Of a DNA stretch of 6,864 nucleotides, positions 5,604 to 6,864 are shown piece after piece; the stretch's first letter is position 1, and each line of letters starts with the position of its first letter. The notes below the pieces were generated by a model. It saw only the letters and a program-made list of their open reading frames with translations, was not told the DNA's origin and did not search any database. The stretch is taken from positions 1-6,864 of the forward strand of contig CAYMNG010000124.1 in NCBI GenBank assembly GCA_964391765.1, given 5' to 3'. The stretch comes from UBA10649 sp964391765 (GTDB lineage: Bacteria; Actinomycetota; Actinomycetes; S36-B12). Position numbers and translations under genes: made by a program.

Positions 5604-6491
5604 ATGCACGTCGCCATCGCCACCTGCGCGCAGTTCCCCGATCTCGAGGAGGACGATCGCCTGCTGCTGCCCTCGCTGGCCGCGCGCGGGGTCGACGCGA
5701 TCCCGGCGGTGTGGACCGACGCGTCCGTCGACTGGTCGTCGTTCGACGCGGTCGTGCTGCGCTCGACCTGGGACTACTTCGATCGCCGGCCGCAGTTCCT
5801 GGACTGGCTCGAGGCGGTCGAGGCGCACGCGCGGGTCGTCAACCCGCGCCCGCTCGTGGCGTGGAACACCGACAAGACGTACCTGCGCGAGCTCGCGGCG
5901 GCCGGCGTGCCGGTCGTGCCGACGCAGTTCGTGGACCCGGGGACCGACGTCGCGGCCTGGCGGCCGCCGGCCGGGGAGTCCGGGTTCGTCGTCAAGCCCG
6001 CCGTCTCGGCCGGGTCCCGGGACACCATGCGCTACCGCGCGGGCAGTGACGAGGCGGCTCGGGCGCACGTCGGGCGACTGCTGGCCGCCGGGCGGACGGT
6101 CATGGTCCAGCCCTACCTGGACGCCGTGGACGACCTCGGCGAGACCGCGCTGCTGTACTTCGACGGAGTCTTCTCGCACGCGATCCGCAAGGGCCCGTTG
6201 CTCAAGCCGGAGGTCGACGGTGCCCGCGTCGCCGACCTGTACCTGGCCGAGGACATCAGCCCGCGCGCGCCGTCGGCCGAGGAACTCGCGACGGCGGAGC
6301 GCGCCTTGGCCGCGGTGCCCGGCGCGCAGGCCCCGACGTACGCGCGGGTCGACCTCGTTCCCGGCCCGGACGGGTCGTCGGTCCTGCTGGAGCTGGAGTT
6401 GACCGAGCCGTCGGTGTTCCTCGGCTACGCCGACGGCGCCGCCGATCGACTCGCCGCGGCGCTCGTGCGCGCGATCGTCGATCGCCCCTGA
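5604..6491 (+). CDS. ATP-grasp ligase, DcsG (O-ureido-serine cyclo-ligase)-like
   Basis: A 295-residue soluble ATP-dependent ligase. ATP-grasp enzymes activate a carboxylate as an acyl phosphate and join it to an amine. The layout is an N-terminal domain with VVLRSTWDY (50-58) and WNTDKTYL (87-94), a nucleotide-binding segment FVVKPAVSAGSRDT (128-141, K131 plus a flexible Ser/Gly loop), a hinge MVQPYL (167-172), FSHAIRKGP (190-198), YARVDLV (246-252), and LLELELTEPS (261-270) with the likely metal-binding E263/E265. From memory of the family, the SAGSRDT, SHAIRKGP and ELELTEPS blocks recall DcsG, which closes the D-cycloserine ring, and many uncharacterised actinobacterial relatives. No other cycloserine-pathway gene is visible, so the substrate is unknown. 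The ATG at 5604 is preceded by GGAGAGG with 6-nt spacing. It may share a transcript with rpiB. Confidence 0.85.
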   Translation: MHVAIATCAQFPDLEEDDRLLLPSLAARGVDAIPAVWTDASVDWSSFDAVVLRSTWDYFDRRPQFLDWLEAVEAHARVVNPRPLVAWNTDKTYLRELAAAGVPVVPTQFVDPGTDVAAWRPPAGESGFVVKPAVSAGSRDTMRYRAGSDEAARAHVGRLLAAGRTVMVQPYLDAVDDLGETALLYFDGVFSHAIRKGPLLKPEVDGARVADLYLAEDISPRAPSAEELATAERALAAVPGAQAPTYARVDLVPGPDGSSVLLELELTEPSVFLGYADGAADRLAAALVRAIVDRP

Positions 6492-6505
6492 CCCCGACAC
6501 CGACG

Positions 6506-6556
6506 CCCGACCAGGCCGGACCCCGATACCCGACCACACCGGACCAGGCCGGGACC
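6506..6556. repeat. Short imperfect direct repeats after the ATP-grasp gene
   Basis: A 17-nt unit (6506-6522, CCCGACCAGGCCGGACC) recurs at 6529-6545 with two mismatches and a 23-nt period. A third related piece, GGACCAGGCCGGGACC (6541-6556), overlaps the second. At the end, a short stem GGCCG/CGGCC (6547-6551/6559-6563) with a 7-nt loop could be a weak terminator. The region lies 15 nt after the ATP-grasp stop codon and codes for nothing convincing. Confidence 0.5.
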
Positions 6557-6635
6557 AACGGCCCTACGCGCGCGGGTCGTTCGGGCGCAGGCGCCGCGTT
6601 TCGACCCTTCGACAATGGGACGAACACCGACCCCC

Positions 6636-6640
6636 GGAGG
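6636..6640 (+). promoter_or_regulatory. Ribosome binding site of the right-edge gene
   Basis: A perfect GGAGG lies 5 nt before the GTG at 6646. It marks the start of the truncated gene and favours this GTG over the in-frame ATG at 6661. Confidence 0.85.
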
Positions 6641-6645
6641 CGCTC

Positions 6646-6864
6646 GTGTCGCACTACCGCATGCCCATCCTCGAAGAGACCGGATACGTCGTCCTGGACT
6701 CCTACGGCGGCGTGATCGACCCGGCGCAGTGGCTGGACCTGGAGTACGTGGACTGGAAGTCCTCCGGCGACACCCGGTTCGCGCCGCTGGCCAGCGCGTA
6801 CGGTGCCATCGAGTGCAACGGGTTCTGGCACTTCGACCCGCCCAAGGCCGACAAGGACGGCGTC
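6646..6864 (+). CDS. Hypothetical protein, 5' fragment (runs off the right edge)
   Basis: The first 73 codons of an open frame that has not stopped at the window end. It begins GTG with GGAGG 5 nt upstream and has G/C at nearly every third codon position, as in the neighbouring genes, so it is very likely real. The visible part (starting MSHYRMPILEETGYVVLDSY, later YVDWKSSGDTRF and CNGFWHFDPP) has no signal peptide or membrane segment, is rich in aromatic and acidic residues, and contains one Cys. I do not recognise the family. The 154-nt gap before it and the strong ribosome binding site suggest its own transcription unit; no clear promoter is seen, although GACAAT at 6611-6616 is a possible -10. 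Confidence 0.8.
   Translation, partial: MSHYRMPILEETGYVVLDSYGGVIDPAQWLDLEYVDWKSSGDTRFAPLASAYGAIECNGFWHFDPPKADKDGV

Noticed and set aside
5155..6402. Plus-strand 415-codon frame overlapping rpiB and the ATP-grasp gene
   Set aside because: Arg/Ser/Pro-rich shadow in an alternative frame. The two overlapped genes have strong motifs and ribosome binding sites.
5424..6539. Minus-strand 371-codon frame opposite the ATP-grasp gene
   Set aside because: Antisense shadow with Arg/Asp/Val-biased composition and no recognisable domain.
6256..6831. Minus-strand 191-codon frame containing a repeated PAWSG-like peptide
   Set aside because: The peptide repeat only reflects the short DNA repeat at 6506-6556, and the frame is antisense to two better-supported genes.
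1..6864. Mobile element, CRISPR array, phage or defence module
   Set aside because: No transposase, integrase, regularly spaced repeats, toxin-antitoxin pair or attachment-site duplication is seen. The tRNA genes show no adjacent integrated element within the window.

Overview
The window is very GC-rich, with strong G/C preference at third codon positions, GTG starts and clear Shine-Dalgarno sites. Together with the gene set (minimal-zincin metallopeptidase, two-domain Sua5, membrane-anchored HtrA, a secreted heparinase-like lyase, a DcsG-like ATP-grasp enzyme), this points to the chromosome of a high-GC actinomycete-type bacterium. I cannot place the genus. Two runs of exactly ten Ns show a draft assembly.

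Layout. Positions 1-115 hold a minus-strand tRNA cluster: the 5' part of a probable tRNA-Asp running off the left edge, and a complete tRNA-Glu(UUC). A small zincin-like metallopeptidase follows on the plus strand (218-565). It converges on, and overlaps by 10 bp, the minus-strand gene for Sua5-type L-threonylcarbamoyladenylate synthase (556-1545), which makes the t6A precursor for tRNA. The divergent intergenic region 1546-1737 contains a 9-bp-arm inverted repeat, a smaller dyad, an exact 9-bp direct repeat with GGAAC cores, and the first N gap. Next is a membrane-anchored HtrA/DegP-type serine protease (1738-2965). It is split in frame by the second N gap, but this looks like an assembly artefact: merging a 6-bp sequence repeated on both sides of the gap restores the frame and the family motif. 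A strong hairpin at 3003-3045 probably ends its transcript.

Three plus-strand genes then follow with about 50-nt spacing: a secreted heparinase II/III-like polysaccharide lyase (3087-5045), ribose-5-phosphate isomerase B (5096-5554) and an ATP-grasp ligase related to DcsG (5604-6491). They could be co-transcribed, but no shared pathway is evident. A short repeat-rich spacer (6492-6645) precedes the 5' end of an unrecognised gene that runs off the right edge.

Most of the window is housekeeping or envelope functions. I see no mobile element, CRISPR array, phage module or defence system. The points most worth a second look are the repairable htrA gap, the regulatory-looking tsaC/htrA intergenic region, the ATP-grasp gene outside any visible cycloserine cluster, and the lyase of unknown substrate.
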